Shown: one piece after another, positions 1 through 9,900 of the stretch
How the letters are laid out: each line of letters opens with the position of its first letter
Numbering within the stretch: position 1 is the first letter of the stretch
DNA from: Cellulomonas sp. Leaf334
Lineage (GTDB): Bacteria; Actinomycetota; Actinomycetes; Actinomycetales; Cellulomonadaceae
NCBI RefSeq assembly: GCF_001424195.1
Contig: NZ_LMOO01000005.1
Span: 758,653 to 822,652, forward strand
Length of the DNA: 64,000 nucleotides
Reading direction: 5' to 3'
The notes under the pieces: generated by a model
Told to the model about the DNA's origin: nothing
The model's database searches: none
Seen by the model: only the letters and a program-made list of their open reading frames with translations
Made by a program: the position numbers and the translations under genes

Positions 1-815
1 GAGCTGTCGTTGCCGGAGTTGTCGACGTCGATGCCGTCGTCGTCCGAGTTGTCGCTGTGGTCGTCCGTCGAGTTATCGGAGTGGTCGTCGGTCGAGCTGT
101 CGTTGTGCGAGTTGTCGTTGTCCACCCCGTCGTCGTCGGAGTTGTCGCTGTGGTCGTCGACGGAGTTGTCGGAGTTGTCGTTGTACGAGTCGGTCGGGTT
201 GTACGAGCCGTTCGTGTTGCCCTGGTTCGAGTTGTCGGTGTTGCCGACCGCGTTGCCCTCGCCCACGACGTTCTCGTCGCCGACGACGACCGTGCCGGAC
301 ACGTCGCGACCGGCCGCCACGCCGCCGCCCGACGCCGTCACCGTGTCGAGGTCGAACATCTGGTCGACGTCGCCGTCCGCCCAGATGTTCTGGTTGACCG
401 AGGAGTCGACGATCGTGTCGCGGTCGTCGATCGACGTCGTGTTGTAGGTGTAGGTCTGGAAGACCTGCTGGAGCGCGGGGATCGCCGCGTTCACGCCGAT
501 GCTGCCCCCGCCCGCGAGCGCGGCCGACCCTCCGCCGTCTCCGGCGCCGCCTCCGCCACCGGCCGTGCCGCCACCGCCCGCGGACGACTGCATGGCGCTG
601 AGGGTGTTGCCACCGGTCTCGTACGCGCGGTCGAAGCTCGACGGCGACGCATCCATCAGCACGGGCATGATGTCCTCGATGTCGACCGAGGTGATGTCGC
701 CGAGGCCGTGGTCCTCGAGGGTGCCTTGCGGGTCCCGCGCGAAGGCTGCGGCGGTCTCCGGGTCGCGCAGGAGGTTGAGGATGAAGTCGAGCAGTGTGCT
801 CGCGACGCTGGACAT
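1..815 (-). CDS. IniB N-terminal-domain protein (3' end cut by window)
   Basis: This reading frame is open from an ATG at 815 to the window edge, so only the first 271 residues are visible. A GGGGAG ribosome-binding site lies just upstream. Residues 1-75 resemble the IniB N-terminal domain: a helical start (MSSVASTLLDFILNLLRDPE), then a segment matching 'AAFARDPQGTLEDHGL'. A Gly/Ala-rich stretch follows at about 76-105, then a segment ending near residue 200. After that comes a low-complexity Asp/Asn/Ser tail with many DNS and DDH units that runs off the window. In mycobacteria iniB belongs to the cell-wall-stress iniBAC operon; its exact role is unknown. The gene diverges from a large LuxR-type regulator, the same partnership as iniB with IniR (Rv0339c). 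No signal peptide is obvious. Family call fairly sure; function inferred only. Confidence 0.8.
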   Translation of the reverse strand, partial: MSSVASTLLDFILNLLRDPETAAAFARDPQGTLEDHGLGDITSVDIEDIMPVLMDASPSSFDRAYETGGNTLSAMQSSAGGGGTAGGGGGAGDGGGSAALAGGGSIGVNAAIPALQQVFQTYTYNTTSIDDRDTIVDSSVNQNIWADGDVDQMFDLDTVTASGGGVAAGRDVSGTVVVGDENVVGEGNAVGNTDNSNQGNTNGSYNPTDSYNDNSDNSVDDHSDNSDDDGVDNDNSHNDSSTDDHSDNSTDDHSDNSDDDGIDVDNSGNDS

Positions 816-1295
816 GGGCTCCCCTTCGTTCGTGTGCCGATCCGTGTCGGGTCGGTTCGAACGCTAGGGAGACTCGGACGGGTGTCCATCGGGGGTCACC
901 CCCCTCCCGTGAGGGGTCCGTTGGGGGACCGCAGGCTCCGGGTCCGTGGTGCACGGGTGGGTCGGCCTCGGGGCGGGGGTGAAATCCGCCGGTCCGGCGG
1001 CGTCGCCCCGTCGGCCGGTCGTGGCCCTCCTGGACTGCTGACCAGGGACGACACGGCAGCGTCCGGCTCGTGGTCGCCGAGCGGGGTCGGGGGAGAAATC
1101 GGGACGGAAGGTGCGTTTCCCCCTCCCCGGGGGCATCATGCGGTGGGGGAGGGCCACGGCGACGGAGCCGGGCCAGCACCGACGAGCAGTGCACCACCCG
1201 TGCGAGGCCGACGCCGAAGCAACCGGCGTGGCACTCGACGGCGCCGGGCGCCGTGGGCGGACGGGGGCGCGGCACGCCGCGACGGGGGACGAGGC
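816..1295. promoter_or_regulatory. 480-bp divergent control region with G-rich boxes and inverted repeats
   Basis: No gene was found here. The region separates the IniB-like gene from the LuxR-type regulator gene. At 891-903 there is a GGGGGT/ACCCCC palindrome, at 901-916 CCCCTC/GAGGGG with a 4-nt loop, and at 915-930 GGTCC/GGACC, three overlapping inverted repeats. Farther right, G-rich boxes of the GGGGGAG type occur at 1089-1095 (plus), 1119-1128 (minus) and 1145-1153 (plus); the last two form an inverted repeat. MalT-class STAND activators bind short G-rich boxes of this kind, so these may be sites for the adjacent regulator. That link is inference, and high background GC makes chance matches likely. 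Confidence 0.35.
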
Positions 1296-3794
1296 ATGGA
1301 GTCTGACGACCTCACCACGCACGGGGTCGCCCAGGTCGAACGGTTGCTCCGGACGATCAGGGCGGACCCGGGCGCACCGCGGCTCGTCGCGGTGACGGGT
1401 CCGGGGGGCAGCGGCAAGACTCTCGCGCTGGCGTCGGTGCGGACCCTGTACGCGCACCTGGACGAGCGCGACGGGGATGGCAACCCTCTGATCGTGGACG
1501 ACGTGCACGCGCTCGCCGACGACGCGGTGCGGCGGATCGTCGCCGCGGCCCACCGGCCCGGGGCGCAGGTCACCGTCGCGTTCCGCCCGTGGCCGGTCGA
1601 GCAGGGTCTGGGCGAGCTGCGCGAGCTCATCGGGGCGCGCGGGACGACGGTGTGCCTGGACCCGCTCGACCGCGACCAGGTCGCCGTGCGGGCGCGGCAC
1701 CGTCTGGGCAGGGACCTGGACGGTCCCGCGATCGAGGCCCTGACGGCGTGCACGAACGGGGTGCTGTGCCTCGTCGACGCGGTGCTGGACGCCGCCGACG
1801 GCATCGGGCCGCAGCCGTGGGACCGCACCGGTGTCCTCGCCGCGTGGGACCCGGTGCGACGGCTCGCGGGTGTCGGCGACGGCGACCTGCCGCTGATCCG
1901 GGACGTCGTGCTCGCGATGTGCCTGGGCGCCCCGGTCGATCCCGTCTCGGTCACCGCGGCCCTCGGCCGGGGTCCCTCCGAGGTCGTCGACGCGCTCGAG
2001 CGCGTCCGGGTCAGCGGGCTCGTGTGCGCGGACGGGTCGGTGGTGCCCTCGGTGCGGGACGCCGTGCTGGCGACCGCGGCGCCGGACCGCGGAGCCACGG
2101 TCCTCGGGAACGTGCTGCGCGCGCTCGAGGACCGTGGTGACCCGGTGCTCGACATCGTGGGGCGGACGGCGGGCGTCACGGTCCATCACGCGCGGCTCGC
2201 CACCCTCCGCACCCGCGCCGCGTACGAGCAGGTGGACCGTGACCCGGCGCGTGCGGCTCAGCTGTTCGCCGACGCGGTCGCGGTCGGGGCGGACCGGGAC
2301 GCACTCGCCGTGGACCGCGCGCGCAGCTGCGCGCTCGCCGGTGACGTGCAGGCAGCGACCCGCCTCGCCGACGAGGCGCTCACCCGCTCGACCGGTCCAC
2401 GCGCCGGGGAAGCAGCGCGGGTCCTCGGCGCGGCGCTGGCGCACGAGGGTCTGGAGAGTCACGCCGCCGCGGTGTACCGACCGCTGGCGGACGCCGGCGA
2501 CGTCGCGGCGGCACAGCTGTGGTCGCTCGCCGCCCTCGCGACCGGCCGGGCCGCCGGCCGCCTCCCGGACTGGCCGACGGAGACGCACCCGCCCAGCCTC
2601 GAGGACGGGGCACGCGAGGCCATGGTGCGCGGCGTGCAGCAGTCGCTCGACGGCGACGGGACGGTGGCGCTGCCGACGCTGCTCGAGTCGGCGGCGGTGC
2701 TGCGGTCACGGGGTCGCGGTGCGCTGCTCCCGGACACCCCGGCGGCGTTCGCGGCGCTGGTGGCGCTGCACTGCGGCGCGAGCGTGCACGCGACGACGAC
2801 GCTGCGGGAGGCGGTGGCCTCCGGGCTCGGCGGGCCGGTCGCACAGCCGCGGCACCGTCTCCTGCTCGCGTGGGCCGCGATGCTGGACGGCCGGTTGGAC
2901 GAGGCCGCCGAGCAGGTCGCCGCCGCGGGTCGTTGCGCGGGTGGACGCCTGGGTGCGCGCGACGAGCTCTTCGCCCGCGCGGTCGACGTCGGCCTGGCCC
3001 GTCGGCGCAACGACCTCGCCGCCCTGGTCGAGGCGTGGCCCGCGGCGCTCGAGGTGGTCGTCCGCCGCCCGCCGGACCTGTTCGGGCTGCTCCCGCTCGG
3101 CGAGATCGCCGTCGCGGCGGCACGTGTGAACGAGGCGTCGCGGGTCGCGTCGCACCTGGTGCAGGCGGTCGCGCTGCTCGAAGGGCTGGGTCGTCCCGTG
3201 CTCTGGTCGGCGCCGCACCACTGGTACGGCATCCAGGTCGCGATCGTCGCCGAACGTCCCGACTGGCTGGAGCGTCACACCCGGCCCCTCGCCGCCGCCG
3301 CGCGGGAGAGCCACTACGCCGAGGTGCTCGCCGACGCCGCCCGGGTGTGGCTGCAGGTCCTCGGTGCGCGTGTCGACCCGTCCGCCGTCGAGCGGGCCGC
3401 CCGACGGCTGGTCGGCGTCGGGCTGGCGTGGGACGGTGCCCGCCTGGTGGGGCACGCCGCGGCGCGGACGCCCGATCGCGCGTCGATGGTCGGGCTGCTC
3501 CAGGTCGCCCGGTCGTTGCGGCCCGCACGGGACGACCGGCCCTCGACCGCGCGGCGTCCCGGCGGTGCGGTCCCGGGGGCGGTGGGGACGACCCCGCTCA
3601 GCGGGCGTGAGCTCGAGGTGGCCCGTCTGGTGGTGGACGGTCAGACGTACCGGCAGATCGCCGAGCGGCTGTACATCTCCCCGAAGACCGTGGAGCACCA
3701 CGTCGCGCGCATGCGGCAGCGCCTGGACCTGCACTCCCGTGGTGAGCTCCTGGCGCACCTGCGTGGTCTGCTGGGGCAGCTCCCGGCCGCCTGA
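1296..3794 (+). CDS. STAND-type LuxR family transcriptional regulator (IniR/MalT-like)
   Basis: An 832-residue regulator. The ATG at 1296 is preceded by a GGGGGAC/GAGG ribosome-binding site; the frame stays open far upstream, but that stretch lacks homology and lies in the control region. Near the N-terminus is a Walker A motif (GPGGSGKT, about residue 35) and a Walker B-like LIVDDVH (about 65). The middle is Ala/Arg-rich helical sequence typical of the tetratricopeptide sensor of MalT-like proteins. The C-terminal 65 residues (about 767-830) are a LuxR HTH with LSGRELEVARLVVDGQTYRQ and the recognition helix YISPKTVEHHV. It diverges from an IniB-like gene, so it probably activates that gene, as IniR does for iniBAC in mycobacteria. 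The inducer cannot be read from the sequence. Confidence 0.85.
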   Translation: MESDDLTTHGVAQVERLLRTIRADPGAPRLVAVTGPGGSGKTLALASVRTLYAHLDERDGDGNPLIVDDVHALADDAVRRIVAAAHRPGAQVTVAFRPWPVEQGLGELRELIGARGTTVCLDPLDRDQVAVRARHRLGRDLDGPAIEALTACTNGVLCLVDAVLDAADGIGPQPWDRTGVLAAWDPVRRLAGVGDGDLPLIRDVVLAMCLGAPVDPVSVTAALGRGPSEVVDALERVRVSGLVCADGSVVPSVRDAVLATAAPDRGATVLGNVLRALEDRGDPVLDIVGRTAGVTVHHARLATLRTRAAYEQVDRDPARAAQLFADAVAVGADRDALAVDRARSCALAGDVQAATRLADEALTRSTGPRAGEAARVLGAALAHEGLESHAAAVYRPLADAGDVAAAQLWSLAALATGRAAGRLPDWPTETHPPSLEDGAREAMVRGVQQSLDGDGTVALPTLLESAAVLRSRGRGALLPDTPAAFAALVALHCGASVHATTTLREAVASGLGGPVAQPRHRLLLAWAAMLDGRLDEAAEQVAAAGRCAGGRLGARDELFARAVDVGLARRRNDLAALVEAWPAALEVVVRRPPDLFGLLPLGEIAVAAARVNEASRVASHLVQAVALLEGLGRPVLWSAPHHWYGIQVAIVAERPDWLERHTRPLAAAARESHYAEVLADAARVWLQVLGARVDPSAVERAARRLVGVGLAWDGARLVGHAAARTPDRASMVGLLQVARSLRPARDDRPSTARRPGGAVPGAVGTTPLSGRELEVARLVVDGQTYRQIAERLYISPKTVEHHVARMRQRLDLHSRGELLAHLRGLLGQLPAA

Positions 3795-3905
3795 GCCGTC
3801 GGTGATCGACGGACCGAAAAGACCGAAAACCATTGCGGCCTCTCCACCGCGTATGCGACGCTCCTGACATTCCTCGCATTCTCAATGGAGAGAGGCGTTC
3901 CGGAC

Positions 3906-6900
3906 GTGAAGATTTCGCTCCTCGCATCTGGCCGTGCCCGGGTGCTCGCAACCTCGTTTGTCGTCGTTTCGGTCGTGGCCGTGTCGTTCCCGGTCGCCGC
4001 GTCGGCGGTCCCCGGAGCGGAGGTCCCGCAGAGCAGTCTCGGGATGCCGGTCTTCGAGGGATCGGCGACGCCCGTCCCCGACACCGGGGTCGAGTACGGC
4101 CCGTCGCCGTACCTGCAGCGCGTGTTCGACGCGGACGTCGCGGCCGGCGCCGGCAGCGCACCCGGCACCGACTTCTGGGTGGACCGGATGCTCGCGCGCA
4201 CGGGGCCGGGGTTCGACGCCGACGAGAACCGCGTGGCGTTCACGCGCGGCCGCGCCGTGTTCATGAAGAGCCACGCACCCGCCGCGCTCGGCTGGGGCGG
4301 GGACGTGGCCTACTGGGAGTCGCTGGGCCGCGGGGGAGCGTTCACGTTCACGGTTCAGGCAGACGGCGCACCCGTGACCCTCACCGAGCAGCCGTCGCAG
4401 CGCAGGCAGACCCCGTCGTACTTCTCCAGCGTGTTCACGGGCGGCGGGCTCACGCTGCGGCAGACGAAGTTCATCACCGACGACGACGTGCTGGTGGCCG
4501 ACGTCGACGTCACCGACTCGTCCGGCGCCGCGCGCACGGTCACGCTGAGCGCCACGTCGCCGCTGACCACGCACGCCGAGGGCGACGAGCTGGTGGGCGC
4601 CGTCCGGGCGTTCAACTCGATCACCACGGTCTACCCGCGGCTGTCCGGCGACGGGTTCACGGCCACGCCGGGCGCGCTCGTCGGCGACCTCGCCGTCCCC
4701 GCGAACGGCACGGCGGGCACCAAGCTCCAGCTCGGCATGCTCGTCGACGAGCTCCCGGGGTCCGCGTCCGGCTACGCCGCCGCCCGGGCGGCGAGCCCGG
4801 CCGAGGCGTTCGGCGCGCACGTCACCGCGTACAACCGGTGGTGGGCGGAGAACATCCCGTACCTCGACACGCCTGAGGACAACATCGACAAGACGCTCTT
4901 CTACCGCTGGTGGCTGATGCGTTACAACTACCTCGACGCCGACGTCCCGGGCAACGACTACCAGTTCCCGACGTCCATGGAGGGCGTGCTCGGCTACAAC
5001 AACGCGATCGTGCTCACGGTCGGCATGTTCGTCGACGACCTCAAGTACTTCCGCGACCCGACGTACGCGTACGGGCCCGCCGTGGCGGTCGGCGAGGTGT
5101 CGAAGAGGGGCAAGTTCGTCGACAACCCGGGCGACCCGGCCAACTGGTCGAACTCGTACACGCAGTACATCACCGAGGCCGCGTGGCGGGCGTACGAGCT
5201 GCACGGCGGCCCGGGCGCGATCGGTGGCACCCTCGGCCAGCACTCGATGGACGACGTCGAGGGCCTGCTCGACGCGTACGACGGCAACGGGAACGACCTC
5301 ATCGAGTACAGCTGGGGTGCGATGACGGGCAACGACGCCGACGCGGTGTCGTTCCACTGGCCCGGTCACGGCGACAACATGGACCGCACCGAGAGCGCGT
5401 ACCTGTACTCCAACGCGAAGGCGGCTGCCGAGTTCTTCCGCGTCGCGGGGGACACCGCGAAGGCGCAGCACATGGAGGACCTGGCCACGCGGGTGCGGTC
5501 GGCGGTCCTGGAGCACCTGTGGGAGCCGGCGCAGACGACGCCGGACCAGGTCGGCCTGTACGGGAACCTGCTCAAGCACCAGATGACGCAGGACGGGACG
5601 CTCAACCCGTACAAGGAGATCAACAACTACTACCCGTTCACGGTCGGCCTCATGCCGAAGCAGGAGGACCCGGACTACGACGCGTCGTACGTCGAGGCGC
5701 TGCGCCTGTTCGCCGACGCCGACCAGTACCCGGTGTTCCCGTTCTTCACGGCCAACCAGGTGGACAAGGCCGACTCGCCGGACCCGGGGTCGAACAACTT
5801 CTCCGTCATCAACTCCACGGTGCTGTTCCGGATGTTCGCCTCGGTGCTGCGCGACTACCCGTCGGACTACGTGACGCCGGAGATGTACAAGCAGCTCCTC
5901 TACTGGAACGCGTTCGCGCACTACCAGGAGGGCGACAACCGGCTGCCCAACCAGAACGAGTTCTGGGCCAACGGCTCGGCCGCGGACGGCGGTTCCATCG
6001 GGTACCGCTCGTGGATCCAGCACACGATCCTCGGCGCGACGAACTTCACGGTCATCGAGGACGCGATGGGCCTGCGCAGCCGCGCGGACGGCAAGATCGA
6101 GCTCGACCCGGTCGACATCGACTGGCCGTACTTCACGGCCAACAACATCCGGTACCACGACCGTGACCTCACGGTGACGTGGGACGAGACCGGCGACCAC
6201 TACGGCGCCGACGTGCCCGCGGGGTACTCGGTGTTCCTCGACGGGGAGCTCGCGTTCACGGTCGACGACCTGGCGCACGTGGTCTACGACCCGGCGGCGG
6301 GCACGGTAGAGCTGCCCGAGGGTGGCGCGCAGGTGGTCACCGAGTCCGCGTCGACGCTCGCCGCGGCCGACGAGGTCCGGTTCGCCGACGACGCCCGCGT
6401 GGTCGACATCTTCGCCAAGGCGGGCACCGACATCACCACGGCGTCGACGGGCTCCGCCAACCTGGCCGCGGGCCGGCCGGTGACGGCGACGTTCGAGGCC
6501 GCGGGCAGGGGTGCCGCGGGCGCGGTGGACGGCACGACCGTCAACGAGCCCTTCTGGGGCACGGCGGGCTCGCCGAACGCGACGGACTCGGTCGAGGTCG
6601 AGCTCGACGGCACGCAGACCGTCGACGACGTGCGGCTGTACTTCTACCGCTCGTCGTCCACCGCGACCGTGCAGGGCTACGCGGCACCCGAGCTGTACAC
6701 GCTCGAGTACCACGACGCCGCGGGCTGGCACCCGGTCACCGGGCAGGCGCGCACCCCGGTCTACACGAGGGCGAACCTCAACCAGGTGCAGCTCCCCGCC
6801 GTGCAGGCGGACCGGCTGCGCGTGACCGTCAAGCACGCCGCGGGCTTCCGCACGGGCCTGAAGGAGCTCCAGGCCTTCGCGACGGGCGTCGAGGCGCCAC

Positions 6901-9900
6901 CGTCGACCAACGCGGCCCCGAAGGTCACCGCGTACCAGGACCCGGCGTTCGACCAGCCGGGCCAGGTGCGGATCATCGGGTCCGTCACGGACGACGCCCA
7001 GCCGGCGGGCACGCTGACCAGCAGCTGGACCGTCGTCAGCGCCCCGGACGGGGCCGAGGCCGTCATCGCGAGCCCCGCGGCGGCGACCACCGTCGTGCGG
7101 TTCGACACCACCGGCCGGTACGTCCTGCGCCTCACGGCGTCGGACGGCGAGCTGAGCACCGGCACGGACGTCGTGGTCGATGCCGTGATCAGCGGCAGCG
7201 CGAAGACCAACGTCGCACCGGACGCGACCCCGACGGCGTCCGCCGTCACGGGCTGGAACAGCGTCGCCGCCATCAACGACGGCAACACGAACTACCCCGC
7301 GGCCGCCGAGTCGGACGCGTGGGGCACGTGGGGGACCGCCTCCGGTGCGGGCAACACGTACTGGGCGCGGCTGACGTGGCCGGAGCCGGTGCGCGTCGAC
7401 GAGTCGCGCATCCTGTTCCACTCCAACCGGGACCCCGGCGGCGTGCTGCCCCCGTCGTCGTGGTCGCTGGAGTACCTGGCGTCCGACGGCTCCTGGCTTC
7501 CGGTCACGGGCGCGAGCGACTATCCGACGGCAGACGGTGAGTTCAACGCGGTCACTCACGACGCGGTCACGACGACGTCGCTGCGCGCCACGCTGGTCCG
7601 CAACGGCGCCAGCTACCCCGGCATCATCGAGTGGCAGGCGCTCGCGGACGAGCCCGTGTCGGTCGAGCCGGTGGCCGTCCGCACGCTCGTCGGCGTCGCG
7701 CCGGTGCTGCCCGACGAGGTCGAGGTCGTGTTCGCCGACGGCACCCGCGTGCCGCGCGCCGTCACGTGGCAGGACGTCCCCGGCGAGGCGTACGCCGCCC
7801 AGGGTGACTTCACGGTGCCCGGCTTCGTGCAGGGAACCTCGCGCCTGGCGCGGGCGACGGTCTGGGTGCGCCCGACCGACGCCGTGCAGGTCAACACGTT
7901 CGAGCCGCTCGCGGTGACGACCGTCGCCGAGACCGCGCCGGTGCTCCCGGCCCGGGCGATCGCGGTCTACAACGACGGGTCGCAGGCGTCCGTGCCGGTG
8001 ACCTGGGACGCGGTCGACCCGGTGTCGTACGCCGAAGCCGGTGAGTTCACGGTCGAGGGGACCGTGGCCGGCACCGACAAGCGGCCGACGGTCGTCGTCA
8101 CCGTGACCTCCGGGGCGCCCGCGCCGCCGGTCGTCACGGCCACGACCGAGCCGGCGCGTCCGGCGAGCGGCTGGTTCACCGGACCGGTCGTCGTCACGGT
8201 CACCGCGACCGACGAGGACGACCCGTCACCGCTCGTCGAGGCGCAGGTCGACGGCGGTGCGTGGACCGAGGTCACGGGTCCGCTCACCGTCAGCGGCGAC
8301 GGGCGGCACACCGTGCGCGCCCGGGCCACCGACGACGGCGGGCTGGTCTCGCCGGTGCAGTCGGTCGCGGTCGACCTCGACGGCACGGCACCCGTGGTGG
8401 CGGCGAGCTTCGACGAGACGCGGCGACGGCTCACCGTCACGACCACGGAGACGGGGTCCGGCGTCGCGTCGATCGAGTACCGCGTCGACGGTGGCGCGTG
8501 GACGACGTACGGCTCCGGCGCGACGATCCCGCAGGCGGCGACCGTCGAGTACAGGGCGACCGACCGCGCGGGCAACGTCTCGGCCGTCGGCTCCCTGGAC
8601 GTGCCGCCACCGGACCCGAACGCGCCGGTGAACATCGCGCCCAACGCCGTGGTGAGCGTGTCGGCAAGCACCACGTGGAACCGCGCGGCCGGCATCACCG
8701 ACGGCGTCGCCGTCCACCCGGTCACGTCGCAGGCCTCGGCCTGGGGCACGTGGAACATCGCGGGCGCCACCCAGTGGGCGCGCCTCGACTGGCCCACGCC
8801 GGTCACCACCACCACGAGCAGGCTGATGTTCTTCGACGACGGTGGCGGCGTCCGCCTCCCCGCGTCGTGGGCCCTGGAGTACCTGCTCGAGGACGGCACC
8901 ACCTGGGCCACCGTGCCCGAGCCGTCGGGGTTCACCACGACGCTCGGCCAGTTCGACACCGTCACGCACGCCCCGGTCACCACGACGGCGCTGCGCGCGA
9001 CGCTGACCAAGCCGGCGAACGGCTGGGTCGGGATCGTCGAGTGGGAGGTCGACAGCGCGCCCGGCGCCCCCCTGGTCCTCACCGTCCCCACGGGGCCGGT
9101 CACCGCCGGTGACGCGTTCGACGCGACCCTGGCGGGCGGCACGGCCGACGCCGACTACGCGGTGACGCTCGAGCCGGGCGGCATCCCGCTCGGCACGCTC
9201 GCCACCGACGGCGACGGCGCCGGCTCGCTGCGCACCGCACCGCTGCCGGCCGCGCTCGACGCGGGGTCGTACACGGTGCGGGCGACGAGCGGGGAGTCGG
9301 TCGCGGAGGCACCGCTCGAGGTGGCCGCCGGACCCGGTGAGGCCGTCGTCACGGCGGGCACCGTCGAGGTGGTCGGGATCCCGACGGTCGGTCAGGTGCT
9401 GCTCGCGCAGACCGCCGGCTGGGGCCCCGACGGCGTCGAGCTCGCCTACCGCTGGTCGGTCGGCGGGAAGGTGGTCAAGGACGCGACCGGCTCCGAGTAC
9501 ACGCCAACCTCGAAGGACGTCGGCAAGACCGTGACCGTCGAGGTCACCGGGTACCTGGACGGCTGGGAGAGCGTCTCGGTGACGTCCGCGGAGTCCGCGG
9601 CGGTGGTCCGGCCGACCGTGCAGGCGGGCACGGTGGCGCTCGGTGCGGCCGTCGTCGGCCAGCGGGTCACCGCGCAGACGACCGGGTGGCCGGCCGACGC
9701 ACGGCTCGAGTACCGCTGGACGCTCGACGGGAAGGCGGTCCGCGGGGCGACGAGCAACAGCTACGGCCCGCGCCCGGCCGACGTCGGCAAGGTGCTCGCG
9801 GTCGAGGTGCGCGGCACGGCTCCCGGGCACGACCCGTCCGCGTGGGTCTCGTCGCCACCGACGACGGTCCAACCCGGGCAGCTCGGCGCGCACGACGTGC

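Noticed and set aside
1-450. Short direct repeats at the window start as a CRISPR array or satellite
   Set aside because: The repeats are codon-level Asp/Asn/Ser repetition in the tail of the IniB-like gene and have no spacers.
57-1295. Long upstream in-frame extension of the LuxR regulator gene
   Set aside because: It overlaps the IniB-like gene on the other strand and codes for Val/Arg-rich nonsense; a good ribosome-binding site marks ATG 1296.
3882-7559. Antisense open frame of over 1,200 codons opposite the giant glycosidase
   Set aside because: It is the mirror of a high-GC gene, with Arg/Val-rich sequence and no domain or ribosome-binding site.
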